From: Temnopleurus reevesii
Lineage: Eukaryota; Echinodermata; Echinoidea; Temnopleuroida; Temnopleuridae
Assembly (NCBI GenBank): GCA_036244855.1
Contig: BQKZ01002849.1
Coordinates: 48,373 to 59,503 of the forward strand
Reading direction: 5' to 3'
DNA: 11,131 bases
The notes beneath the pieces are model-generated. The model ran no database searches and was not told the origin of the DNA. It saw nothing but the letters and a program-made list of their open reading frames with translations. Below are positions 1-7,200 of the stretch, one piece after another (position 1 is the stretch's first letter; every line of letters begins with the position of its first letter). Both the position numbers and the translations under genes were made by a program.

Positions 1-107
1 ATAGCACGATATGGCCAATACATGTATGAATTTTTATCTAATGGTATCACAGATATTTAGACAAATTTTCTTTAACATTTTACCAAGAACAATGGGTGCC
101 AAAAGGC
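1..107. other. Non-coding flank, nothing recognised
   Basis: AT-rich sequence at the left edge. Short reading frames cross it on both strands, but they run straight through the foldback that follows, have no splice context, and look like chance. Confidence 0.5.
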
Positions 108-214
108 AATGGACTTTCGTATCCAGCTGTGACTGGAGTCTAGAGATGCCTCGTTCTTTGAACGTCCCTTCGTGTGTACATCGGCGGCAGTGCCGCTGGA
201 TACGAAAGTACATT
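108..214. repeat. Foldback element, 20-bp arms
   Basis: The left arm (108-127) and the right arm (195-214) are reverse complements with one mismatch; the core CTTTCGTATCCAGC is perfect. The 67-nt loop is more GC-rich than the flanks. This could be a small MITE-like foldback, or DNA whose transcript would form a long hairpin. No target-site duplication is obvious. The overlapping 75-aa plus and 72-aa minus reading frames are by-products of the palindrome. Confidence 0.7.
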
Positions 215-492
215 AGCGCCAAACAATGTTGTTTTTGAATGATGAAAATCATTTAAAAAAGTATAATTTGGTTGAATTTAAAAAATGTATGACAGAAAAT
301 GATTAAGAAATGTCCGCGGACTTGCCATGTTATAAAAATACCATGTGCGCTGCTGCAATGGCAAGCTTGCAATTAATGAAAAATGGTGATCTAACACTGG
401 ATATTTCTTGATTATTTTTTTAAAACTGTAGTGTAAGTTAGGAATTTATAATTTTAAAACTGCTTGATTTGAATTGAACTGTCAATAGATTC
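215..492. other. AT-rich non-coding stretch
   Basis: No gene seen. It contains a perfect 10-bp palindrome GTCCGCGGAC (312-321), a TATAAAAA string (331-338), and a short inverted pair CTTGCCAT/ATGGCAAG flanking that string. With no exon nearby these are not evidence of a promoter. Confidence 0.4.
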
Positions 493-560
493 CTTTCCTC
501 CTCTGCTATTCACCTCTCTCTCTCTCCTTCATCTCTCTATTCATTTCTCTTGTTTTCATG
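493..560 (+). repeat. CT-rich low-complexity tract
   Basis: Pyrimidine-rich sequence with TCTCTCTCTC runs, leading into the 80-bp tandem array. It is probably simple-sequence DNA; no coding potential was seen. Confidence 0.7.
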
Positions 561-610
561 CCTACTTTTTACCATGATAGCATTCCTATTCATTCTCATC
601 AATCTCTATT

Positions 611-1010
611 TCACCTCATTTGCATTCATCCTAATTTGCATTCCATTTCATACTAGCCTTCATTCATAATCATCAGGCTCACACTCAATTTCACCTCATT
701 TGCATTCATCCTAATTTGCATTCCTTTTCATACTAGCCTTCATTCATAATCATCAGGCTCACACTCCATTTCACCTCATTTGCATTCATCCTAATTTGCA
801 TTCCTTTTCATACTAGCCTTCATTCATAATCATCAGGCTCACACTCAATTTCACCTCATTTGCATTCATCCTAATTTGCATTCCTTTTCATACTAGCCTT
901 CATTCATAATCATCAGGCTCACATTCCATTTCACCTCATTTGCAATCATCCCAATTTGCATCCAATTCAAGCCAACTTTTCATTCATAATCATCATCTAC
1001 TCACATTCCC
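611..1010 (+). repeat. Minisatellite, 80-bp unit, five copies
   Basis: The string TCACCTCATT recurs at exactly 611, 691, 771, 851 and 931, giving a strict 80-bp period. Copies 1-4 are almost identical. Copy 5 (931-1010) has drifted, and homology fades after it. Each unit holds two ATTTGCAT words 16 bp apart and a CATTCATAATCATCAGGCTC segment. The unit carries stops in every frame I checked, so it is not coding. Confidence 0.93.
618..961 (-). promoter_or_regulatory. Cluster of nine POU-type octamers
   Basis: ATTTGCAT, the reverse complement of the octamer ATGCAAAT, occurs at 618, 634, 698, 714, 778, 794, 858, 874 and 954. The tenth expected position (938) reads ATTTGCAA. The octamer is the established binding word of POU-domain factors such as Oct-1. 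That the cluster acts on the gene starting at or before 2240 is inference; it may simply be a by-product of minisatellite amplification. Confidence 0.35.
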
Positions 1011-1129
1011 TTTTAATACTCACTTGACAAGACTCTCTTCTCTTAGTTCATGTTTCACATTCTCTGTAAAGTACTTTCTTTTGTTCCTTTGTCTACATGT
1101 AAATTACTTTGTTTGATTGAGTTACTTTC

Positions 1130-1393
1130 GGCAAACCCGAAAATTAGTGCCCAAATGCACACAATGTATTCAATTTGCACCAGATTCAACCAACAAACGA
1201 TTGTAAAGTTGGCTCAAATTTACACCTTTTCAACATAAAAATCAATTAAATATTCAATGAATTTCTTGAAATATGGAAAGAGGGGAAAGAAAATAACATT
1301 TTTACCTGTGTGTATTTTTTACTTCTGCCTCCGATGTTTGCAATTTTTATGTGACGCGCACACACAATCTGGGCACTAATCTCCGGGTTTGCC
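1130..1393. repeat. Inverted-repeat element, 24-bp arms
   Basis: The 24-bp segment at 1130-1153 (GGCAAACCCG...AGTGCCCA) is the reverse complement of 1370-1393, with two mismatches. The arms bound a 264-bp interval, MITE-like in size. The interior has no transposase-like frame; a 62-aa frame at 1050-1238 spans the left arm and looks random. No target-site duplication is obvious. Confidence 0.6.
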
Positions 1394-1424
1394 TTACTTT
1401 GAATAGGTTACCTTCATGTTTAGG

Positions 1425-1550
1425 CCCAGTCACATAGAACTCCGGAAGCAACACGATTCAGCACGATTTTTTGTTCGGAGGCAGTTAATTGTGATATTTA
1501 ACAAAGATTCGTGTTCAATCGTGTTGCTTCGGGTCTCTATGTGGCTTGGG
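1425..1550. mobile_element. MITE-like hairpin element
   Basis: Left arm 1425-1475 and right arm 1500-1550 are imperfect reverse complements over about 50 nt. AAGCAACACGAT pairs with ATCGTGTTGCTT, and the outermost CCCA pairs with TGGG. The loop is 24 nt. A near-continuous foldback of about 126 bp without coding capacity fits a non-autonomous DNA-transposon remnant. No clear target-site duplication was seen. Confidence 0.7.
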
Positions 1551-2239
1551 CTTTAGCTTGGTAAACTCATTTGTATTGATGATCTCTGTATATCTATTTA
1601 TATTCATTATTTGTTATTATTCGCTTGTTTGCTTGACTATACAAAAAATAAGCCTTGATATTGGAAGAAGTGAATCCACCTCAAGCAGATCATCACAGGC
1701 AAGCATGAAGTGAAGGCATTGTCGTGAAATAATCCACCCCTTGCATTCATTTCGTCAGCGGTGATGGTCTCATTGAATCTGAATAGATTTTGTACACAAA
1801 AGAGATGTGCACGGGACTAGAGAGGTGGCTTACTTCATGAGATGGCCTAAGTGAACATGTTCTACTTACTTAGCTCTGCTCAGGGACTTATACCATGTCC
1901 TATCAATAAGGCTACCTTACACAACCATGTTGCCTTAAACAGAAGCATAAGATGTGTGCTTTTTGAGATGTGATTCTTGGGATTGCCGATCGCATCAAAG
2001 GAAAGAAATATTTAGGGATATGTTTTTTACACTAGTACTATTTTTTTTTTCTTCTTTTTCTGTGGTTAGTACTATTTAAGTGTGTTTTATGATTGTGGAA
2101 GTTTGAGGTGTTTTTGAATGCTCTATTTTTCCTTCCAATCTAAGGATGGCTGAAAGCCCCCTCCGATACTCTATATATCATCAAAAATAAAATACACCTC
2201 TAATTTTTTTCATATTTCTTTTGTTTTTTCAATTTTCAG
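1551..2239 (+). other. Non-coding; presumed intron upstream of the gene
   Basis: No exon found. The last 25 bases form a strong acceptor, with TTTTGTTTTTTC followed by AATTTTCAG ending at 2239. A T-run lies at 2041-2052. The stretch is most simply the end of an intron whose upstream exon is outside the window or too small to see. Confidence 0.5.
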
Positions 2240-2823
2240 ATGGAAGTATGCAGTATCATCGATATCAGAGTGGCTTTTGAATCCTTGATAATAGACAGCA
2301 TTTTATTTCAAAAGCGGAACTCTGATCCGAATGGAACCAAAGGCTCTTCCCCAGCAACAGACCCCAGTAGTTGGTTTGCCACAACTCAAGATGAAAGTAA
2401 ATCTTGTAATAGTTTACAACCGCTGCGATTATCAGACTCAAAACATTCAATGTGCGATGGCGATCGTGAGGAGAAACCAGTATCAACTAACGACCTTGGA
2501 TTTCCAAGGGATGGCACACAAACAGGAGCGGGTCAGTCACCTGATGCGAGTGGTGATCAGTTGATGGGAAGAACTAAGCCAGAAAGTACTTCTTGTATAT
2601 CTGCTGAAGTTAATTATCTACAACTCAGAACATCTATAGATCCAATATTAGCCTCATGCTTTATGTGTGTGATGAGGCAATCCAAGCCATACAGGGAGCT
2701 GTTCGTGAACAATATATGCCGGTGTCTTGCAGCTCGGATGAGAAGTGCGAGAGCAAATGGAGTCTGGTTGACCTTGGATTTGAGGTCATCAAACTTGTTT
2801 AGAATGGAACCTGATATTCGATG
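2240..2823 (+). CDS. Helical-repeat (TPR-like) protein, unknown family, exon 1 of 4 seen
   Basis: This exon opens a reading frame of 344 residues continued by exons at 4154, 6182 and 7011. It gives residues 1-194 plus two bases of W195. It lies between the acceptor AATTTTCAG and the donor ATG|GTAAGG. An ATG follows the acceptor immediately, so it may be the true start or an internal Met of a longer protein; the strong acceptor favours upstream exons. Residues about 26-118 are rich in Ser, Asp, Pro, Gly and Gln and look disordered. From about 124 the sequence turns helical and Cys/Arg-rich (ILASCFMCVMRQ, FVNNICRCLAARM). The donor phase fits exon 2 exactly and the joined frame has no stop, which is the main evidence that the gene is real. 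I do not recognise the family; the solenoid reading rests on the C-terminal half. Confidence 0.8.
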
Positions 2824-2907
2824 GTAAGGGGATTGTGATTTCTAGTGATTTCGTAAGAACGGTCATAAATCAAAGAAGATGCATTTTTCTGAAATATCAA
2901 TGATTTG

Positions 2908-3151
2908 CAGGTTGCTACAAGAATTTTTTCGCTAGTCGCCCCATCGGGCAATCAAGTTTCCAATCACTTGCCTAAACAAAAGTTTTTCTTGCCCCTTGCC
3001 AAATTGATGGCCAATGCCAATTTACATATAGAGTAAAACTAGTATAAAATTGTTACTTTGTCCAATTGGGCAAGTGACAATTTAATTTATTTGCCAGACA
3101 GCTTAGTTTTATTGCCCCGGGCATGCAGGCAAGTTGTTTTGTAGCACCCTG
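2908..3151. mobile_element. Probable hAT-like MITE
   Basis: The ends are inverted: CAGGTTGCTACAA (2908-2920) and, on the other strand, CAGGGTGCTACAA (3139-3151), matching 12 of 13. CAGGG-type ends are typical of hAT transposons. The interior shows further nested inverted words (TCACTTGCC / GGCAAGTGA) and has no coding capacity. The expected 8-bp target duplication is not clear; TGATT occurs just outside both sides but at unequal distances. Family assignment is inference. Confidence 0.6.
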
Positions 3152-3280
3152 GCTCTGCTGATTCTTGCTCCCCAAACAATTTTTTCATGTTTTCCTATTT
3201 ATCCAAAGCTAACCAAACATTGAGAGCCAATTTTTATGAACCACCATCTCTTCCAAACAATCCTCCTTATCGTCTTTAGT

Positions 3281-3298
3281 TGATATCAAGCGATATCA
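3281..3298. repeat. Palindrome TGATATC-aagc-GATATCA
   Basis: Perfect 7-bp arms around a 4-nt spacer, followed by ACTTGG. The word ATATCACTTGG recurs at about 3620, and CCAAGTGATA (its complement) at about 3674. Positions 3281-3685 may therefore belong to one composite foldback element. Confidence 0.5.
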
Positions 3299-3375
3299 CT
3301 TGGCAATCACCTTGTAATAGAGATACATGTATTATGTATTTGGAATCTTATCCCCTCAAATTTGCGATGTTATTA

Positions 3376-3512
3376 GTTACACCCTGTTTGTTCACGTAAT
3401 ACGGGAAATATCACCCTTTTGGTTCCATATTTCATGAGGCCGCAGGCCGAATGGAATATGGAATCAGAACGGTGATATTTCCCGTATTACGTAAGAACAA
3501 GCAGGGTGCAAC
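3376..3512. mobile_element. Long near-perfect hairpin element
   Basis: Left arm 3376-3441 and right arm 3445-3512 are reverse complements with few mismatches. The core CGTAATACGGGAAATATCAC is mirrored perfectly, and the ends read CACCCTG and CAGGGTG. The apex is GAGGCC-gca-GGCC, leaving a 3-nt loop. A foldback of this kind fits a non-autonomous MITE and would form a long stem in the intron's transcript. No coding capacity. Confidence 0.8.
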
Positions 3513-3602
3513 GATTTTATCTCATAAGGTGTAACGTGGTACTGATGTGCGCTTGTATGCGCGTCGCCAATTATCACACGCACTCTTAAATACGCGCGTT
3601 TT

Positions 3603-3628
3603 CAAGTGATACGGTACCATATCACTTG
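3603..3628. repeat. 26-bp imperfect palindrome centred on GGTACC
   Basis: CAAGTGATA and TATCACTTG flank CGGTACCA; 24 of 26 positions are self-complementary. It may be the right terminus of the composite element starting near 3281. Confidence 0.55.
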
Positions 3629-3910
3629 GTTAGAATCACAAATTGACCAATGAGATTGAAGAATGAGACCACACCAAGTGATAAAACTTTATACGAGTAC
3701 AAGCATGGATCAACGTTGTGAATAATTCCAATATATGTGTCCCAAATGAATGACTTTTTAACAAATAATCATGCCTATCACACGCATGAAAAAAGTGACA
3801 AACAAGTTTAACAAGGAAAGCGATGTTGTATGAACTAGAATTTGAGGTATTGAAATTGAGAGGTTAAGTAATTAGGATGCCGCATGCTAACCGATTCTGG
3901 GATTTAATCA

Positions 3911-3965
3911 TGATAATAATAATGCTATTTACATAGCGCCAAATCCAATCTGTGGAGTACTCAAT
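3911..3965 (+). repeat. Dispersed-repeat remnant with TAATAATAAT head
   Basis: TGATAATAATAATGC followed by TATTTACATAGCGCC resembles, from memory, a widespread invertebrate interspersed repeat beginning with AAT triplets and a 'tttatatagcgc' core. The identification is by appearance only. Confidence 0.35.
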
Positions 3966-4019
3966 GCGCACTATTTAATCCCTGTCTCCCACTTATGTTC
4001 ACTATCTCTCCCCCTACAG

Positions 4020-4093
4020 GAGCAAGAAGATGCTACCACTATTGCTAGCCCGAGTACCCATGGAAGACTCTTTCTCTTGGCTCTCCACACTTG
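4020..4093 (+). pseudogene. Truncated duplicate of exon 2
   Basis: Starts behind an intact acceptor (CCCCTACAG) and matches the first part of the exon at 4154, including KKMLPLLLAR and EDSFSWLSTLGG. Four base differences change S to P in the VSME segment and are otherwise silent. The match stops after CTTGGAGGAGC, where sequence resembling the upstream polypyrimidine tract resumes. There is no donor, and read-through meets a stop inside the next copy. The exon-to-exon offset is 134 bp. It is most simply an unspliced pseudo-exon, although its acceptor could compete with the real one. Confidence 0.8.
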
Positions 4094-4153
4094 GAGGAGC
4101 TTGCTCTCTCTCTCCCACTTATGTTCTCTATCTCTTTCTATTTCTCTCTACAG

Positions 4154-4268
4154 GAGCAAGAAGATGCTACCACTATTGCTAGCCCGTGTCTCCATGGAAG
4201 ACTCTTTCTCTTGGCTCTCTACACTTGGAGGAGCCTACTCTGCACTTGGGGATGACTTCAAGCATTTT
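4154..4268 (+). CDS. Helical-repeat protein, exon 2
   Basis: A 115-nt exon between the acceptor CTCTCTACAG and the donor TTT|GTAAGT, which matches the consensus well. It completes W195 and encodes residues 196-233, including LPLLLARVSMEDSF, SWLSTLGGAYSALG and DDFKHF. Entry phase is 2 and exit phase is 0, both fitting the neighbouring exons. The alternation of hydrophobic and small residues (LGGAYSALGD) suggests a TPR-like helix pair. It sits directly after its own truncated duplicate, and the upstream tract is one long run of pyrimidines. Confidence 0.85.
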
Positions 4269-5415
4269 GTAAGTGATACTAAGGATTTAGACAAAGTAAA
4301 CAACTTCATTCAAGCTTTCACAATAGCTTCATGAATGTAGAAGAAAGTGGCTTCCCTATTTATTCACTGAGCAGGTGCAACATCCATGTGAAATTTCTCT
4401 CTAGAGGAAGAACTTTGTGTGTGTTTACCGAGCTATTGTGAATGTTTGAAAAGTTGTTTACCATGTTCCAATCCTTTGTCCCTTGTGTTCACAGTGTTTG
4501 TGAACAAAATTAATCTAATGAATCATATATATGATAAAATTCATAATCTTTTTCAACAAAGTCATTAGTGATGTGTTGCATGTTGTGATGATATAATAAA
4601 GCAGAAATGTGATTCTTGATGTGATGTGATTATAAACAAACCACAGATTAAATTTTTTTTACATACTATGACGGAAAGAATGAAAACAAAAACTTTATGC
4701 TCAACCATTTACTTGTGATGTGAACACTGTATAAAATATCTCAATATCCAGGACTGTTTGGCAATAAACCTGTATTCTTATAAATTATATAAGAATTTGA
4801 CTTCTCAGCACTGTACGAAAAGACGGCCATAAATGGGGGGTTCCATAGATGAACAAAAGTATGTTGTTATGTTGCTATGTCAGTGTGGAGATAGTCAATA
4901 GACAAGCATAGCTGAAGCCTCCAGTTAAAAATTAGCATAAAAATCAACACAAGTTATCAACAGACTGATGTCCTGCCAGATGTTTGCCACACAAAGTAAC
5001 AAATAATTATACAAACTAGATTCCAAGTATTTTATCAAATAACATATGAAATTTGTCTGTAGATTAAACAAAAGAAATTGTGCATGAATTTGAACACAAA
5101 TTTGAACACTTACACTTTACTAGATATAACTATTCTGTTTGACTGATATAAGAAATCATGCAGAGATATGTAACTCGTCACGTCACAAGCAGAGAGCTGT
5201 TTAATTTTTAAAACACTTTCAAATTTTTCCACTCTATCAGTTTTGATTTGTTATGATGATCAATGAGCTTCATATGCTAAGTATTTATTCCGATTTGAGA
5301 AATTGTTAGGAATTTACAGGAAAGTATTTTTTGAGAAAAATGCAATTTTAAAGGCTAGACTTTCACAACCTTTTCAAAGCATTCGCTCCTCGTAAAATTG
5401 CCACTTACTGTTATT
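4269..5415 (+). other. Intron sequence, nothing specific found
   Basis: First part of the 1913-nt intron between exons 2 and 3. AT-rich, with stops in all frames. Only short local repeats were seen (GATGTGATGTGAT near 4617; AATTTGAACACAAATTTGAACAC near 5087). No foldback as strong as those of the preceding intron. Confidence 0.6.
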
Positions 5416-5437
5416 TTCACAAATTGATCTCCGACAG

Positions 5438-5600
5438 GCGGAGAAAGCAGGCAGGGTTTCAATTCACCAGATGAAGCTAGCTCTGGAGATTGGTGATCCC
5501 ATCTTACAAGCTCGTTGCAGGGTCTATATGGCACAAAGTCTCATGCAAAATGGTTTCATTCATCAGGCAGTTCTGATTATCGCACTATCTCTTTTGAACT
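5438..5600 (+). pseudogene. Exon-3 copy 1, no GT donor
   Basis: The acceptor TCTCCGACAG is followed by 43 in-phase codons (AEKAGRVSIHQMK ... NGFIHQ), then by AVLIIALSLLN and a TGA at 5598. Where the real exon reads GCCATGTTTATCGTCAG|GTGAGA, this copy reads GCAGTTCTGATTATC and has no GT donor. If used, it would give a protein truncated about 11 residues after the repeat. A CAG|GCAGTT string at the point of divergence could only be a weak GC-type donor. Confidence 0.75.
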
Positions 5601-5685
5601 GATTGAATACGTTGTCCATGGTCAAACATAAATATATTTGCCTCCTTAAGAGTGATGCAGATTTTCACAAATTGAATTCTTACAG

Positions 5686-5848
5686 GCGGAGAAAGCAGGC
5701 AGGGTTTCAATTCACCAGATGAAGCTAGCTCTGGAGATTGGTGATCCCATCTTACAAGCTCGTTGCAGGGTCTATATGGCACAAAGTCTCATGCAAAATG
5801 GTTTCATTCATCAGGCAGTTCTGATTATCGCACTATCTCTTTTGAACT
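5686..5848 (+). pseudogene. Exon-3 copy 2, no GT donor
   Basis: Identical to copy 1 over the unit and preceded by the acceptor GAATTCTTACAG, the same acceptor as the functional copy at 6182. It has the same loss of donor and the same in-frame TGA (5846-5848). A 65-aa reading frame on the opposite strand is a shadow of the repeat. Confidence 0.75.
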
Positions 5849-5933
5849 GATTGAATACGTTGTCCATGGTCAAACATAAATATATTTGCCTCCTTAAGAG
5901 TGATGCAGATTTTCACAAATTGAATTCTTACAG

Positions 5934-6096
5934 GCGGAGAAAGCAGGCAGGGTTTCAATTCACCAGATGAAGCTAGCTCTGGAGATTGGTGATCCCATCT
6001 TACAAGCTCGTTGCAGGGTCTATATGGCACAAAGTCTCATGCAAAATGGTTTCATTCATCAGGCAGTTCTGATTATCGCACTATCTCTTTTGAACT
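5934..6096 (+). pseudogene. Exon-3 copy 3, no GT donor
   Basis: Identical to copies 1 and 2, with an intact acceptor and an in-frame TGA (6094-6096). Its tail supplies the acceptor region of the functional exon that follows, so the functional exon's splice site lies inside the amplified unit. Confidence 0.75.
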
Positions 6097-6181
6097 GATT
6101 GAATACGTTGTCCATGGTCAAACATAAATATATTTGCCTCCTTAAGAGTGATGCAGATTTTCACAAATTGAATTCTTACAG

Positions 6182-6327
6182 GCGGAGAAAGCAGGCAGGG
6201 TTTCAATTCACCAGATGAAGCTAGCGCTGGAGATTGGTGATCCCATCTTACAAGCTCGTTGCAAGGTCTACATGGCTCAGAGTCTCATGCAAAATGGTTT
6301 CATTCATCAGGCCATGTTTATCGTCAG
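6182..6327 (+). CDS. Helical-repeat protein, exon 3 (functional copy)
   Basis: A 146-nt exon encoding residues 234-281 plus two bases of R282. Acceptor GAATTCTTACAG, donor GTCAG|GTGAGA. The sequence (AEKAGRVSIHQMKLALEIGD, then PILQARCKVYMAQSLMQNG and FIHQAMFIV) reads as two amphipathic helices with the A..Y..A..L spacing of TPR-like repeats. Of four tandem copies this is the only one with a GT donor, and it is the one that fits exon 4 in phase. Against copies 1-3 it has five substitutions over 129 nt: four silent and one conservative R-to-K. Confidence 0.88.
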
Positions 6328-7010
6328 GTGAGAAAATCAAGATTTTCTTTGATGCAGTAGAAATTAAAATTTTGAACTTGCAGACCCTTGCACATGTTGG
6401 CCCGTTTTCTTATAAAAGTTTAACTTCACCTGGGGTTGTGTTGCTGAAAGCTGTTCATAGATATTTGCTTGTCTCTCTGAATGAGTGGTGACCCTTTCTC
6501 AGGTAAGATTCAGCCCCAGGGGTTATCATTGAGTATTGGAAATGGTCACCAGTCATTCGTAGAGTTGTACGTACCTCTATGAAAGACTCCCCTGGATAAG
6601 TAATCGTCATTTCATAGACCTTTCATTTTGCTATTGCATGAGACTAAATGATAATCACTTAGATGGTTTAAGTTCTACCTCTGAAACTCTGACAGGTTGC
6701 GATGTAAGGTTTTAAAATCGATATAATTATCCTATTGATAATTTTGATGTTTTAGTAAAATTGGTAAATCAATCAATCGTGGTATGAGACCTGCTTCTAA
6801 GAGATCCCTGTGCTAATGACCTGATCACAAATCAACTGCAAATCAGTTGTAAATTGTAACACGCATTTTTGTTTTTGCATGGTATGTGCTTCTAACAAGA
6901 CACGCATGAAACAATGATTTTTATTGGCGCATTCTCAATCAACTTTAGTTTGATAGGTGATAAAGCTATAATTCTCAACTTTTTATTTTTTTTAATATTT
7001 AATTCCGCAG
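6328..7010 (+). other. Intron between exons 3 and 4
   Basis: Runs from GTGAGA to ATTTAATTCCGCAG. No repeat or exon was seen. An 85-aa frame crossing the exon end into this intron (6234-6491) is out of frame with the gene and is rejected as coding. Confidence 0.75.
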
Positions 7011-7200
7011 AACACAGTACCGCTTTGCCCTATCTCTCGGGGACCATACGGATCAGCGATTGATAAACATGTGCAAGGGTGTTTGGAGCATCATACAGTA
7101 CATGTACTCCCATAGGAGGAAGAAGAAGAAGAAAGGGAGAGGAAAGGAACACAGAAAGAATGGTGTGGGACTACATACAGCATCCAGTGAGGCCAGATGA
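7011..7200 (+). CDS. Helical-repeat protein, last coding exon
   Basis: Completes R282 and encodes residues 283-344, followed by TGA at 7198-7200. The helical solenoid continues (TQYRFALSLGDHTDQRLINM, then CKGVWSIIQYMY) and ends in a strongly basic tail, about residues 317-331 (HRRKKKKKGRGKEHRK), then a short polar end. The tail is encoded by a purine-only GGAAGAAGAAG-type tract prone to length change. It could serve nuclear import, RNA binding or membrane-lipid contact; the sequence does not say which. No signal peptide or membrane segment is evident in the 344 residues. The total of 1035 nt across four exons is an exact codon multiple. Confidence 0.88.

Larger units (their letters stand above)
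2824..4153 (+). other. Intron between exons 1 and 2, rich in foldbacks
   Basis: It runs from GTAAGG to a CTCTCTACAG acceptor. It contains a MITE-like element (2908-3151), a long hairpin (3376-3512), two palindromes (3281-3298 and 3603-3628), a TAATAATAAT-headed repeat remnant (3911-3965) and a truncated copy of exon 2 (4020-4093). Confidence 0.75.
5416..6311 (+). repeat. Tandem array of exon-3 copies, period 248 bp
   Basis: The acceptor-exon segment recurs with starts at 5438, 5686, 5934 and 6182, exactly 248 bp apart. Copies 1-3 are identical over the whole unit as far as I can read. Copy 4 shares 129 nt of exon with five base differences, then diverges into the real exon end and donor. The intronic leader of copies 2-4 is identical (ATTTTCACAAATTGAATTCT); copy 1 shares only TTTTCACAAATTGA. 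The array is very young, recently homogenised, or a collapsed or expanded assembly region. Confidence 0.95.

Noticed and set aside
11..252. Overlapping reading frames of 75 aa (plus) and 72 aa (minus)
   Set aside because: They lie across a foldback, so openness on one strand is mirrored on the other. No splice or start context and no recognisable protein features.
331..338. TATAAAAA as a possible core promoter
   Set aside because: Such strings are frequent in AT-rich DNA. No initiator or exon follows at a suitable distance.
1050..1238. 62-aa plus-strand frame
   Set aside because: Runs through one arm of an inverted-repeat element and has no splice context. Composition looks random.
2265..2564. 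Out-of-frame ORFs on both strands inside exon 1
   Set aside because: Shadows of the real frame, which is supported by phase-matched splicing to three further exons.
5880..5890. ATAAAT strings after the pseudo-exon copies as polyadenylation signals
   Set aside because: Not the canonical hexamer, and there is no evidence that these copies act as terminal exons.
5585..6030. Two identical 65-aa minus-strand frames
   Set aside because: Generated by the 248-bp tandem repeat. The plus strand carries the exon with proper splice signals.
5416..6311. CRISPR-like array
   Set aside because: The repeats are 248 bp, directly abutting and without unique spacers, and they encode part of an exon of an intron-containing gene.
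6234..6491. 85-aa plus-strand frame
   Set aside because: It is out of frame with exon 3 and continues across its donor into intron sequence.
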